A stretch of DNA of 64,000 nucleotides from Marinoscillum sp040218045. Lineage in GTDB: Bacteria; Bacteroidota; Bacteroidia; Cytophagales; Cyclobacteriaceae. The stretch is taken from the NCBI GenBank assembly GCA_040218045.1, contig JAVJQA010000052.1, forward strand, positions 68,550-132,549. The letters are read 5' to 3'. Of the stretch, positions 29,201-36,393 are shown piece after piece. The position numbers and the translations under genes were made by a program. The notes under the pieces are model-generated. The model ran no database searches and was not told the DNA's origin. It worked only from the letters and a program-made list of their open reading frames with translations. Position 1 is the first letter of the stretch, and every line of letters starts with the position of its first letter.

Positions 29201-31791
29201 ATGCGCTTGGTGGCACAACATCTGCCTCATCAGTATCAGGCACATATGGCAGCCCTCTTTCGGTAGTAACTGATGGTGATACAGATGGCAATGGTGAAGC
29301 TCAGAGCAATCATACCAATGAAGACAATGAAGCCTTTATCGAAATAGACTTGGGTGCAGTATATGACATCTCTACAGTCAATGTTTGGAACAGAACCGAT
29401 TGTTGCACAGATAGAGCAGATAATTTTTATGTATTTGCATCTGAAACAGCCTTTTCGGCAAATGATGTCACTACAACTTTGGCGCAATCAGGAGTTAGCT
29501 CCATATTCCAGACACAGGAAGTGAGTTCTCCTTCCGTTTTCAATTTTAACACAACAGCCAGATACATTAGAGTACAGCTAACGGAAACAAACTTCTTGCA
29601 CCTTGCAGAGGTGGAAGTGTACAGCCCAGGCATTGACACAGATTCTGACGGTATACCAAACTTCCTCGATTTAGACTCGGATGGAGATGGCATTACCGAC
29701 AACAGGGAAGCACAGACCACTGCAGCGTATATCGCCATAAGTGACTCTGATACTGATGAAGATGGGTTAAAGGATGTCTATGATGCTGACAATGGTGGTA
29801 TAACGCTGGTGCCAATTGATACGGACGGTGACACCACTCCTGATTATCTGGACACAGATAGCGACAATGACAATATCCTCGATGTGATAGAAGGTTTTGA
29901 CGCCAATAAAAATGGGTTTAGCGACCTGGATACTGATCAGGATGGAGACCTCTCAGATGAAAGCGGATACGGAAATGATATTGACGAGGACGGTCTTGAG
30001 AAATTGTTTGACAATTACTCAGGATATGGTATTGGAAACATTACTGGATCAAAAGCTACTATCCAGGATACGGACGGAGATGGCATTGTAGACTACCGTG
30101 ATGATGAAGATGATTCAGATGGTATTAACTCTATCTCAGAAGACACTAGCAATGGAGCAGGCGGAGGTGCTGATGGCATCTACTATAATGACAAAACACA
30201 AGGTGGAGGAGCCACGCCAGATTATCTTTTCTTTAATGATACCGATGATGATGGCATAGCAGATGGCCAAGACCTGGACAGTGACAATGATGGAATCATC
30301 GATGATGATGAAGCCTCGGGTGTTACCTATACTGGAGCAAGTGGCCCTTTTGATGATGATGATTCGGATGGACTGTTCAATTACCTGGACAGTGACGCTA
30401 CAAACTATGTAGATAATGATGGAGATGGAATAGATGACCGGGTTGATGCAGATAGTGATGGAGTTCCTAACTTCTTTGATCTCGACAGTGACAATGATGG
30501 GATCCCGGATGGGGTAGAAGCTAACTCCGGCGTATTACCTACGGGTCAAGGAACAAATGGTCAATTTCCTGGTGGTGCAGCTGATGCTGACACTGATGGT
30601 TTGGCTGATAATGTAGATGGTGGTTCTACCTCTACCCTGGCCAACCCTGACACTGATGGTGATGGCATTCCAGACTTCCTGGATTTGGATAGTGACAATG
30701 ACGGGATTACAGATTTGGTAGAAGCCGGTGGCAATGATTATAACGGAGATGGAAGACTTGATTCGTTTGGGGATACAGATGGGGATGGTTTGGGCAATAG
30801 TGTAGATAGTGACAATAGTGGAACCCCACTCTCCTACCCTGACACCGACACAGATTCTTCTCCGGACTATGTTGATGTTGATTCTGAAGACGATGGCACT
30901 CCTGACTATTACGAGGGATTCTATGAAGCAGGTCCTACCAATTGGGTTGACTCATATATCAATAGAGTCACCTCATACAACACGGCCAATGCCGCGACAG
31001 GACACACGTTATATAACACAACCGATGCAATTCCATTGGATGGCAGACCTGATTATGCCAATGACTCAGACGGTGACGGTATTCCGAATATTCTGGATCC
31101 TGACAGTGGCTATTTTATTGATGATGATGGTGATGGATTGATTAATCTTTTTGACCCTGATCAAAATGGAAATTTCTATGGAAATGTAAGCGGTGAGCCT
31201 GACAGGGATAGCGACGGTACTCCTAATATCCTGGATTCAAATGACATTCCATTGCCTCTCGATTTTCTTGGATTTAGTGCCACAGACTTGAATGGAAAAG
31301 TACTCCTCAAATGGGAAACCACAAACGAGGTAGACGTAAGCCATTTTGAAATAGAGCGTAGCATTGATGGAAAGAAATTCACGACTATTGGGGTGCTGGA
31401 TGCCTACAACATCAAGGAGAAAATCAATAATTACTCATTTGTTGATGGTAAACCAGAAATGGGCTTTAACTACTACAGACTAAAAGAACTTGATTTTGAT
31501 GGTGCACATGGCTATAGTCAAATGGTTTATGTGATTCATGAGGGCACAGGTATTGAATGGATGATATACCCTAACCCAACATGTGATGTGATCAAAATAA
31601 GATCGAATGTAACAATTCCAGAAAGTCAATTGAGCATTATTGATTTAACCGGAAGGGTTATCTATCAGCAATTATCTGATTTTGGAAGCAACGAAAAGGT
31701 CATTGACTTAGAGGAGCTGCCAGCAGGCATTTATCACCTGCAGTTGAAGCTACCAACACATACTGAATCCTTTAGGGTCATTAAACAATAA
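20236..31791 (+). CDS. Giant thrombospondin-type-3 repeat surface protein with T9SS sorting domain
   Basis: A predicted secreted or surface-anchored adhesin-like protein of 3851 residues. The ATG at 20236 opens a clear signal peptide (MKRFFTLLLLLLAF, cleaved near residue 27); a longer open frame upstream has none. Residues 28-535 are a beta-rich head. From about 537 to 3669 run very many calcium-binding DxDxDG repeats of the LDSDNDGIPD type. Inserted among them are a PKD/carbohydrate-binding block (637-906), two related beta modules (about 907-1062 and 2529-2689), a DUF642-like module (1676-1835) and an F5/8 type C-like domain (2985-3133). The C-terminus has an Fn3-like stretch, then a type A T9SS sorting domain starting IYPNP (about 3774-3851). 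No export partner is adjacent. Confidence 0.93.
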   Translation: MKRFFTLLLLLLAFILILVYTTPVLAEGSRNIAPSYTGTGSLVAPSATNKLAWLEHDGPNGFSGNFLDPAANDNEKMYIRMLPGETLRYGLRRIAVRYDNTNAYSAATVEGNNQDLTIVIYDTNGNIVHAAFFDTNAASTGAATLQTSYWSGGTGTNGIISSVAASKLGPQFIYSSNTINAGGYTPLSYTNNTGTDQDFYVAFIQDDYTYSSYAQLISDIQSNTITDQDIRSWYDLWDFSIYNGNEEKPGRMHCKRWNLNVQDLYNVLTDETSFYAQVPSVIDGVDQGNYIKRIDLGGLAAFSAIIYANSQGSDGTDGDSNGDGSTNFGDYRMSTDSDIGQIEYDMFINNPDIELYPTTILPTINITNAQIYCGTSGNGEAVISFESNQSGQIALLVNLDGESGYQEGTEDVIVETSISEGIQNIRWDGLDGLGNPVPAGTTIYISGRFTAGPIHVPLFDVESNSTGMNMVDIRPSTSFDLIYWDDRNIAAGSTPTSDLDGTNTSLHTWADGDEYLVNTWSFGYYQINSQIISFDYSCDQDNDGVSDDSDLDLDNDGLVDSDEGDGLGDDDGDNIPNYTDKDIAGYVDSNGDGINDNYDNDLDGIPNVLDRDSDNDGISDVVEIGGSDSNSDGVLDCPSQYTVSLTVTDNLGGTATHSGSVTVASDGSSTSFSGSTLGTVGNVLVSGTDAYFEAECGQFDDGVNFQSVVSGTASNGSYVESLGDQTGSAPTGADERIRFNFTIAQPGDYEVWALVNSQGSGANDSYWVTSDVDAGNYTSFNNWGIGGNFEWVQVDNIDDGDGTDGEYTYPAGDHYIDFAYREDGARLDMIFITSAGTTPSGTGGAINCNTPPTASIGVASASGTAPYTVNFSNPSTDSDGTITDYLWDFGDGTTSTAATPSHVFNIGGNIIDLNNNGICDTYDAACDGLATVTSGNAVNQTNNSVTNANNAVGAPDGNYATTNNAGDQLNLDLGVVVPSGTTIYINMRRDTGTGNLDMTVRGSLTGSGYADAQTITINQNTTATDYGYDLTSDARYIQIQPAGGTVRRIYHASFSYSTPAVCSGGVALVAPDTDGDGILDHLDLDSDNDGITDTYESGGIADPATGQISGFTDTNKNGLNDAQEIVSLVSPDSDGDGLVNHRDIDSDNDGIPDNHEGQASNVYITIVDGDSDGDGLLDVYDPTEDGTLIVPVDSDSDGDYDYMDTDADGDGVADIIEGWDANFNGRADWDATGNDNDITNETGYNTDTDGDGLWDVFDNTASTGIANIVGSDAVLQNTDGADLKDWQDSNDDNDNSPTSGEDTNNNGDWSDDFADGGITIPDYLFRGDLDGDAIADALDADSDNDGISDVTESNGESIDPSKDADGDGLPNYRDPDISGSLSSSADINGDDVYDVYDSDLDGIPDFLDLDSDNDGLWDAIEAYGGSIPNGLNQTSGRFALNDPDNDGLMNYIDSSPASAGGTSTLANPDSDGDGIRDYIDLDSDADGIQDIIEAQTTASLIELTNIDTDGDGIDDAFDPDNGGTLIVPVNSDGLDLQDYLDSDSDNDNITDLIEGNDSNRDGITDVAPSGSDTDGDGLDDAFDPDNGGSLPVLQNTDGVDFLDWRDIDDDNDLELTKDEDANGNGDYTDDFIDGQGISGIPDYLFNGDFDMDGVSDYIDEDDDNDGIPDSDEGYENVVLTNGSFENPSVTGVQFFDEGTVDGWNTTASDNQIEIWETGSFSVPSYDGGQHLEINANEDAQLYQDVVTEPGVLIYWTIAHRGRDGDDSFKILIGPSSGPVDNGTFVTGNTAWVVYSGYYLVPAGQTTTRFAFESVSTASGNATIGNFIDAFALYATQSGGDSDGDGLPDYQDRDSNNNGIADIIEAGGTDSDGDGEVDTFTDTDNDGLHDPYDANNGGISLSLEDTDGDGILDVLDLDSDNDGIPDLIEIGGIDANGDGRLDDITDTDKDGFADLHDVDNGGTQLTNIDTDFDGIPDIFDLDSDNDGITDATENGGGDSNGNGYIDGFETDTDNDGLCDSVDPDNGGTPIANIDTDNDGYSDFRDLDSDNDGLPDIIEAGGVDTDYDGIVDELLDIDHDGIPANADVTQTGGTDADGDGIDDLYDVTYTGGNDDDGDGIDNVYDKDKDGDGFNDYIELNPYTLLDTDGDGNKNFRDLDSDNDGIVDVIEFGLTADASTGSISGFTDTDSDGLNDAQDGYIGTTVNASVSPITPINSDTGTEPSTAVKEDYRDLDSDNDGIVDLIEGQTKISLLALSGNDANDNGLDDTFDPLMGGTLITPTNTDGDGNPDYLDDDSDGDGVLDLLEGHNGNKNLYADWDADNDGNFDDAGYNTDTDADGLLDIFDNYVGTGISNVTGSTAAVQDTDRDGWWDFQDVDDDNDGTNTATESKLSNDDPNGIIPDYLYGDQDVDNDGVSNANDADADNDGLANTSEDGGTGIDPGADSDGDGLYNFEDTDIDGDGTSNTADTNTGGVSTVGFTDSNADGVIDQFDKDLDGVPDFMDRDSDNDGIADILELGLTDANNDGTLDEGAGITDVNGNGIADAYDITCDGTVTYIDHYSISVHDNNGMTNTANVPGAPNGSYASTNANGEYMSVYFDQTIPNGSTVYLNIALATNDNFAISFFQSANGITFTNQLATTTTGGNTPTNYAYTLNADANYIRFRADGGTERRLYHIYFTESVSCNGGVAITTSDTDSDGIANYLDLDSDADGIPDNVEAQLGSAYVAPVLIDADGDGIMDVYDEDVSAGNALNPIDTDTDGTDDYLDLDSDNDGIADVIEAWDSDSDGFGDWDSDNDNDPTDEGGYNSDTDKDGISYLFDSSTGRGTAANINGSNAPIQDTNNDGTPDYRDTDDDGDGALTSNEDANTNLDWTDDFTQGGGTIPNYLYAADNDGDGVLNNLDPDSDGDGVPNSLEYDGIVYSDNSGPFGDDDGDGLYNYLDSDASGHIDVNGDGVDDRLDKDRDGIPNFFDLDSDNDGIRDEDENSSTNYALGGTTSASSVSGTYGSPLSVVTDGDTDGNGEAQSNHTNEDNEAFIEIDLGAVYDISTVNVWNRTDCCTDRADNFYVFASETAFSANDVTTTLAQSGVSSIFQTQEVSSPSVFNFNTTARYIRVQLTETNFLHLAEVEVYSPGIDTDSDGIPNFLDLDSDGDGITDNREAQTTAAYIAISDSDTDEDGLKDVYDADNGGITLVPIDTDGDTTPDYLDTDSDNDNILDVIEGFDANKNGFSDLDTDQDGDLSDESGYGNDIDEDGLEKLFDNYSGYGIGNITGSKATIQDTDGDGIVDYRDDEDDSDGINSISEDTSNGAGGGADGIYYNDKTQGGGATPDYLFFNDTDDDGIADGQDLDSDNDGIIDDDEASGVTYTGASGPFDDDDSDGLFNYLDSDATNYVDNDGDGIDDRVDADSDGVPNFFDLDSDNDGIPDGVEANSGVLPTGQGTNGQFPGGAADADTDGLADNVDGGSTSTLANPDTDGDGIPDFLDLDSDNDGITDLVEAGGNDYNGDGRLDSFGDTDGDGLGNSVDSDNSGTPLSYPDTDTDSSPDYVDVDSEDDGTPDYYEGFYEAGPTNWVDSYINRVTSYNTANAATGHTLYNTTDAIPLDGRPDYANDSDGDGIPNILDPDSGYFIDDDGDGLINLFDPDQNGNFYGNVSGEPDRDSDGTPNILDSNDIPLPLDFLGFSATDLNGKVLLKWETTNEVDVSHFEIERSIDGKKFTTIGVLDAYNIKEKINNYSFVDGKPEMGFNYYRLKELDFDGAHGYSQMVYVIHEGTGIEWMIYPNPTCDVIKIRSNVTIPESQLSIIDLTGRVIYQQLSDFGSNEKVIDLEELPAGIYHLQLKLPTHTESFRVIKQ
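22144..22953 (+). other. Permuted PKD / carbohydrate-binding block inside the giant gene
   Basis: This in-frame segment starts with the C-terminal half of a PKD domain (YTVSLTVTDNLGGTATHSG). It continues with a CBM6-like galactose-binding module (FEAECGQFDDGVNFQ to DGARLDMIFI). It ends with the N-terminal half of a PKD domain (PTASIGVASASGTAPYTVNF to TPSHVF). The halves are in reverse order. The paralogous module at about 27820-28300 runs without interruption at the equivalent point, so this segment appears to be an insertion of one PKD-CBM unit cut in mid-PKD. Confidence 0.65.
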
Positions 31792-31795
31792 CATC

Positions 31796-31963
31796 AGGCC
31801 TTCGAAGAATATCCAAGCAACTTTCAGATACCGAAACAAGTTCGGTATCTGAAAGTTGCATTGCGATTCCGGATTTTCAATCAAACGCCAATCCGTGACG
31901 TCATCCCGAACTCGTTTCGGGATCTTCGTGATGTTTACTCTACACTATATTTTTCGAAGGCCT
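31796..31963. repeat. MITE/BIME-like element: two inverted REP-like palindromes with terminal inverted repeats
   Basis: Outer inverted repeats of 17 bases match at 16 positions (31796-31812 and 31947-31963; core AGGCCTTCG). Inside are two hairpins of one family in opposite orientation. The first is 31817-31859, with a perfect 19-base stem and loop ACAAG. The second is 31896-31925, which on the minus strand reads AGATCCCGAA, loop ACGAG, TTCGGGATGACG. No transposase is present. The first hairpin could also end transcription of the giant gene, although no T tract follows it. Confidence 0.65.
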
Positions 31964-31999
31964 TTATATCCCCGCTTACTCGAACACTAAACAACTTAG

Positions 32000-33058
32000 T
32001 TACTTCTTGCTTTCAAGTGACTTGAGCAGTTCCTTCTCCTGCTCTCTGGACCCTAAACCCAACCAATCCAGTGTTGATTTGTACATAATATTTTCAAGGT
32101 CTTCTTCGGGCAAATCCATTTCTTCAATGAACTTGCCAATTTCCAAATCCCCCAATGGAAACGGATAGTCAGAGCCTAAACAAATTTTATCAGAGCCTAT
32201 CAGTTTAATTACATACTCCAGCAACATAGGATCATGGGTGATACTATCCACCCAAAACTTGCCCAGATATTCTCTTGGGTTCACGTTGTTATGCACTGCT
32301 ACCAAATCCGGTCGGCATTCATAGCCTCTTTCTAATCGTCCGATAGTTGGCAAGAAAGACCCGCCAGCATGGGCAAAGCAAACCCTTAATTTTGGATAAC
32401 GAGCAAACACACCACCAAAGATCATGGAAGCAACGGCCCTGGCGGTTTCGGCAGGCATGCCCACAAGCCAGGGCAGCCAATACTTCTCCATCTCGGCCTT
32501 GCCCATCATGTCCCATGGATGGACGAGAACAGCCATATCCAGGCGCTCACAAGCTTCGAAAAATTCAAAAAAACGAGGCTTGCTTAAATTATGTTGATTG
32601 ACATTGGATCCGATTTGTACTCCCGGTATACCCAGCCCTTTCAAGCGTTCGAGTTCCTCAATGGCCAAATCAACGTCCTGCATTGGCACCGTGCCCAGGC
32701 CAATATAATGCTGGGGGTGCTTCTCCACTATTTCAGCTATATGATCATTGAGATACTGAGATAAATCCAGGCAATCTTTAGGTTCAGCCCAATAGCTAAA
32801 CATCACAGGTATGGTACAAATCACCTGCAGTTTGGTATGGAACTTTTCATACTCTTTAATTCTAAGCTTTGGATCCCAACAGTTGGCATCAATCTCCCTG
32901 AAAAACTTATCACCCTTCATCATCAACGCCGCTCCCGGCTTGTGATGCAATAAATTGATGAATTCTCCATAGCCAAACTTCTCTGCAAAATTTGGAAGTT
33001 TTTCAGGCAGGATATGCGTGTGCATATCTATTTTCAATGGCGTGCGTGATTGAGTCAT
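32000..33058 (-). CDS. Amidohydrolase, ACMSD-like decarboxylase
   Basis: Likely 2-amino-3-carboxymuconate-6-semialdehyde decarboxylase, a metal-dependent enzyme that diverts kynurenine breakdown away from NAD synthesis. Metal ligands are His13 and His15 in DMHTHILPE, with further motifs LVHPWDMMG, CFAHAGGSF and LGSDYPFPLG. At 352 residues it is near the ACMSD length. The ATG at 33058 is preferred; an upstream in-frame start would overlap the previous gene and precede the domain with an unlikely stretch. No other kynurenine genes are in the window, so a related amidohydrolase on another substrate cannot be excluded. Confidence 0.82.
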   Translation of the reverse strand: MTQSRTPLKIDMHTHILPEKLPNFAEKFGYGEFINLLHHKPGAALMMKGDKFFREIDANCWDPKLRIKEYEKFHTKLQVICTIPVMFSYWAEPKDCLDLSQYLNDHIAEIVEKHPQHYIGLGTVPMQDVDLAIEELERLKGLGIPGVQIGSNVNQHNLSKPRFFEFFEACERLDMAVLVHPWDMMGKAEMEKYWLPWLVGMPAETARAVASMIFGGVFARYPKLRVCFAHAGGSFLPTIGRLERGYECRPDLVAVHNNVNPREYLGKFWVDSITHDPMLLEYVIKLIGSDKICLGSDYPFPLGDLEIGKFIEEMDLPEEDLENIMYKSTLDWLGLGSREQEKELLKSLESKK

Positions 33059-33077
33059 TAGCCAAAAATAGCAAATA

Positions 33078-34241
33078 CTATCGGCAATGTTTATCAATCA
33101 CCTCATCGGCTTGCAACATTCCCAGTGATTGGGCTTTGTTCAAATAGTGGCACGCCTCCATTGGATTGTCCAGCTCCAAATAAGAAATGGCCGCATTGTA
33201 CCAAACCATGGCATTTTTTGGATCTACAGTGAGGTATTGATTGTAAAATGCAATGGAACTTTCATAATCCTGCTCAAGAAAATAGGTATTCCCTGTTAAA
33301 TAAAGACACTCAAATCGAGTTGGATCTAAAGCCCTGGCCTGGTTAAAATCATTTCGCGCCTCAGCGAACATATTAAGTTTCACCAAAGTTCTGCCTCTGT
33401 TCACATATGTAAGCGGGTCTTTAGGATCATTCTTGATACTCTGATCGAAATATCTTCTGGCTTCATCATATTTGCCATCATCCATAGCTCTTGATGCGAG
33501 TAAACCGAGTGTGGGGCCAAAAGACATCTCCGCAAGAAGATCATCCGGTAAATCAATGCTTGGTTTGAGCAATGCAAGATTATACCACGCCAATTGATTT
33601 TGAGGCTCTAGTACAATGGCCCATTCAAAATCCCTGATAGCGTCTGGGTCATTGGACATTTTAACATGCAAAAGCCCGCGACTGACATAATAATCAGCCA
33701 ATGTATCCAAACCTATCGCGTCATTATAATCATCCAGCGCTTCATTATACCGCTGGAGCCGGGTCAGCGCCTGAGCCCGATAGTGATAGAGCCTGCTTTT
33801 CATATTGGCCATGGACATTACCTTGGTGCTCTTCTCTCCGGTCGGGTCGGATTCAAAATATATTCCCCGGGTTTGAGGAACCTCATCCTTTGAAAGGAGA
33901 ATATTGAAATCTTTAAAGGCCTGCTCAGGGTCACCATAATTCAAATAAATCAATGCTTTCTGAAAAATAGCTTCATTGTATTCAGGATCAAGTTTCACAG
34001 CAGCTTCAAAAGCAGAAACAGCTCGAAGGTCCTTCTCCATGGCCTCATAAATCAAACCACTGAGATAGTATGATTTGGCATTTGGCTTCAAATTAATCGC
34101 TTGGTTAATGGCTTGATCTGCGGTGGTTAGAGATCGTCTTCTGTATGCCTTTAACGCCTCTTCATAATACTGGTTGGCACCTGATTGTGAGAAAACCAGT
34201 GTTGAGATAAAATAAAACAGGATGGTAATGGAGGATTTCAT
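33078..34241 (-). CDS. Exported tetratricopeptide repeat protein
   Basis: A 387-residue protein with a signal peptide (about 1-18) followed by roughly nine TPR units, for example AVSAFEAAVKLDPEYNEAIF, ALDDYNDAIGLDTLADYYVS and EARNDFNQARALDPTRFECL. The array reaches the C-terminus with no enzyme domain, so it probably acts as a periplasmic scaffold. It is 19 bases upstream of the ACMSD-like gene and 17 bases after the MpaB-like gene, so all three may be cotranscribed, although no functional link is evident. Confidence 0.85.
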   Translation of the reverse strand: MKSSITILFYFISTLVFSQSGANQYYEEALKAYRRRSLTTADQAINQAINLKPNAKSYYLSGLIYEAMEKDLRAVSAFEAAVKLDPEYNEAIFQKALIYLNYGDPEQAFKDFNILLSKDEVPQTRGIYFESDPTGEKSTKVMSMANMKSRLYHYRAQALTRLQRYNEALDDYNDAIGLDTLADYYVSRGLLHVKMSNDPDAIRDFEWAIVLEPQNQLAWYNLALLKPSIDLPDDLLAEMSFGPTLGLLASRAMDDGKYDEARRYFDQSIKNDPKDPLTYVNRGRTLVKLNMFAEARNDFNQARALDPTRFECLYLTGNTYFLEQDYESSIAFYNQYLTVDPKNAMVWYNAAISYLELDNPMEACHYLNKAQSLGMLQADEVIDKHCR

Positions 34242-34258
34242 AATGTATCATACGAAAA

Positions 34259-35269
34259 TCAGGATTGAAGTTCTGATTTTGAACTAGCTAAGTTCGTTTG
34301 TACTTCTTTGAGTACTATCTCAAAATTCTTCTTACTGAATGACTGTATTGCATTTCTAAACCGAAGCCCATTGCCCACCATTAATCCAAATGGCCTGGAA
34401 GCATTGTCCAACTCCAATATATCCGAAAGCACATCTCCCAGTAAATAGTGCATAAGTGCAACAAAATTAAATTGCCGGGAACCCGCTGAATTTTTGAAAA
34501 AATCGGTCAGTGAACGGGTAAGTAAAATACCTTCTGAGCTCTTTCTAAACTCCCTTTTTTGTATGCCCTGATCCTCTAAACTAGCTAATGAAAGACTACC
34601 GGGAATGTAAGAAGGGTTAATTCCCAGTAATGTTCCAACCCAACCCCACAGTCTTAAATAATCCAAAGATTCCTTCGCTGATACAGGTACACCAATCCTC
34701 CGTAGGCCTCTGACCATCACAATCGAAAAAGCCAGCATTGTTGCCAACATATCTTCCTGATTTACGGGCATTTCGTCTGCAATTTCCTTTTTGGTGTAAT
34801 ATCTGGCAGCCGCATGCATCATTCGCACTTTGAAAGCTTCTAAATAACCGGATCCATATTCTTCATATGCCCCACTTCTACAAACATTGACCACAAACTG
34901 AGCTGTTTCAGTGAGGCGTTTTTGGGGCTCATCAGTGATTCTCTTTGACTTTACCAGCACCCGGGCACCATTGGCCCCTGCATAGCAGTACGGTAGCGCA
35001 TACAAGCCCAATACCAATAAAATATCCTGAATATTATTTTGAAAAAAAGTATGCCCGTCCTTCAGCTCGGGAAGAGGAGATAGATATTGGGTTCGTATCC
35101 CACTAAAAACCTCATCAGATTCTAATAAGGAAAAGAATTCCTTATTGATTTTAATCTGTAAAAATGACTGGTAAGCATCCGGGTGTGACCTGAACCAGAA
35201 AAAACACTGATCTCCCAGAACGTCTGTTTCCAAACGTCTTGGATTCTTTTTGACATAGTTTGACCCCAT
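34259..35269 (-). CDS. MpaB/rubber-oxygenase family (DUF2236) protein
   Basis: A 336-residue, mostly helical protein resembling the oxygenase MpaB/latex-clearing protein family, which bind heme b. The family block is seen at FKVRMMHAAARYYTKKE (about 146-162), followed by NQEDMLATMLAFSIVMVRG and the LRLWGWVGTLLGI segment. The substrate is unknown; members cleave polyisoprene or act in meroterpenoid synthesis. No signal peptide is evident. It lies between an unrecognised 265-residue protein upstream and a TPR protein downstream on the same strand. Confidence 0.75.
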   Translation of the reverse strand: MGSNYVKKNPRRLETDVLGDQCFFWFRSHPDAYQSFLQIKINKEFFSLLESDEVFSGIRTQYLSPLPELKDGHTFFQNNIQDILLVLGLYALPYCYAGANGARVLVKSKRITDEPQKRLTETAQFVVNVCRSGAYEEYGSGYLEAFKVRMMHAAARYYTKKEIADEMPVNQEDMLATMLAFSIVMVRGLRRIGVPVSAKESLDYLRLWGWVGTLLGINPSYIPGSLSLASLEDQGIQKREFRKSSEGILLTRSLTDFFKNSAGSRQFNFVALMHYLLGDVLSDILELDNASRPFGLMVGNGLRFRNAIQSFSKKNFEIVLKEVQTNLASSKSELQS

Positions 35270-35302
35270 GTCCTTTAAACTAAAGAGATAACCGGAATTG
35301 TT

Positions 35303-36100
35303 TTAGTAGACCTGCTTGATGGTCATTCCACTATCCTTATTCAGGTGAATGAACTTTCCGTTCTCATAGTGATAGAAGCTCACTGCCATAAGCATGAACA
35401 ATGCGGTATTTTCTGGAACACTCATTTGATCTACAGAGACATGAGCTGTCATTGGTTCTGTGGGGATCTTCAGGATAGGTAACATCGGACTCTGATAGGA
35501 ACCATATTTACCATGAAATTCCTTATTGGCAGCCCTGTAGACTTTCTCTCCTGAATCATACTGATAATCAGACAATGCCACCAACCTTGCGTTGATCTTA
35601 TAGTTGGTCGCTCCTTTAGGAGCTTTGAAAGTATCTTCTGGAATAAATGCCGGGAAATGGAGAATTACCTGACCTCTAATGCTTCCACTCTTTAAAAAGT
35701 ATTTTGCTCCAAAAATCTCCTCGTATGGAGCTGTTGTATTAAACTCAAAGCCACTCAGGTTATGCCCGTGCTTTGTTAAGAACAAAGGTCTTGTACCCGT
35801 AGGTCCGTCTTCATATTTCGCAAGATTGCGAAACTGGGCAGTAAGACGCCCGGAGACATATGTCTCACAAATTTCAGACAACCCTTCTGAAAGAGAATTC
35901 CTCAATACTTTGGCCATCATAGATGCCACTCCAAACTCCTTCTGATTGTTTCTAAGTTCTTTATATGATGATTCGTTTCTTACCTGATCAGGTGATGGAC
36001 CACCCTTTTTCGCTACTATGGTGTGATCTACACCCTTAAGCTTGTATACACGGTATCCTTTTGGAATTGAGGTCGGTTCGGCACTGGTTTTCATTGGCAT
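35303..36100 (-). CDS. Protein of unknown function
   Basis: I do not recognise this 265-residue protein. It has no signal peptide or membrane helix and starts with a lysine-rich segment followed by GYRVYKLKGVDHTIVAKKGG. The middle is mixed helix and strand (VLRNSLSEGLSEICETYVSG). The C-terminal half looks beta-rich, with an LHFPAFIPED motif. It is the first gene of a leftward run, 33 bases before the MpaB-like gene. The ATG is the first available, and a second ATG lies two codons later. Confidence 0.7.
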   Translation of the reverse strand: MPMKTSAEPTSIPKGYRVYKLKGVDHTIVAKKGGPSPDQVRNESSYKELRNNQKEFGVASMMAKVLRNSLSEGLSEICETYVSGRLTAQFRNLAKYEDGPTGTRPLFLTKHGHNLSGFEFNTTAPYEEIFGAKYFLKSGSIRGQVILHFPAFIPEDTFKAPKGATNYKINARLVALSDYQYDSGEKVYRAANKEFHGKYGSYQSPMLPILKIPTEPMTAHVSVDQMSVPENTALFMLMAVSFYHYENGKFIHLNKDSGMTIKQVY

Positions 36101-36393
36101 TTTAATAGGTCGTTGAGTTGGTCAAGGTCTAAAGCTGCCTGAATTTATCAAAACATAGTTTAATTTAAAAGGAAAGCTTGCAAATTCTCTTTAAATATCC
36201 AAATTCTAATGATTGATAACCAACAAGTTATGCGATGAATCGGAATAATCCTTGAGTGAACAATTCTGCAAAACCTTCCGTATTAGATTTTCTAAGGTAT
36301 TTTTGCGTCGGCCGTTTTATTTCTGAGGATTACGATTTGTTGAGTCCTCATTTCTGTTTTATTATATATTTTGATATAAACGAAGTTGAAAGT

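Noticed and set aside
21725..31141. Many open frames of 60-140 codons on both strands within the giant gene
   Set aside because: They are shadows produced by the biased GAT/GAC/GGN codon pattern of the DxDxDG repeats; their products are repetitive Met/Thr/Ile or Ser/Pro strings.
33059..33097. Longer N-terminus for the ACMSD-like protein
   Set aside because: It would overlap the upstream TPR gene by 20 bases and add 13 residues before a good ATG that is spaced 19 bases from that gene.
36256..36393. Longer N-terminus for the SulP transporter from GTG 36256
   Set aside because: The extra 46 residues do not resemble the family, whereas ATG 36394 gives the canonical SulP beginning.
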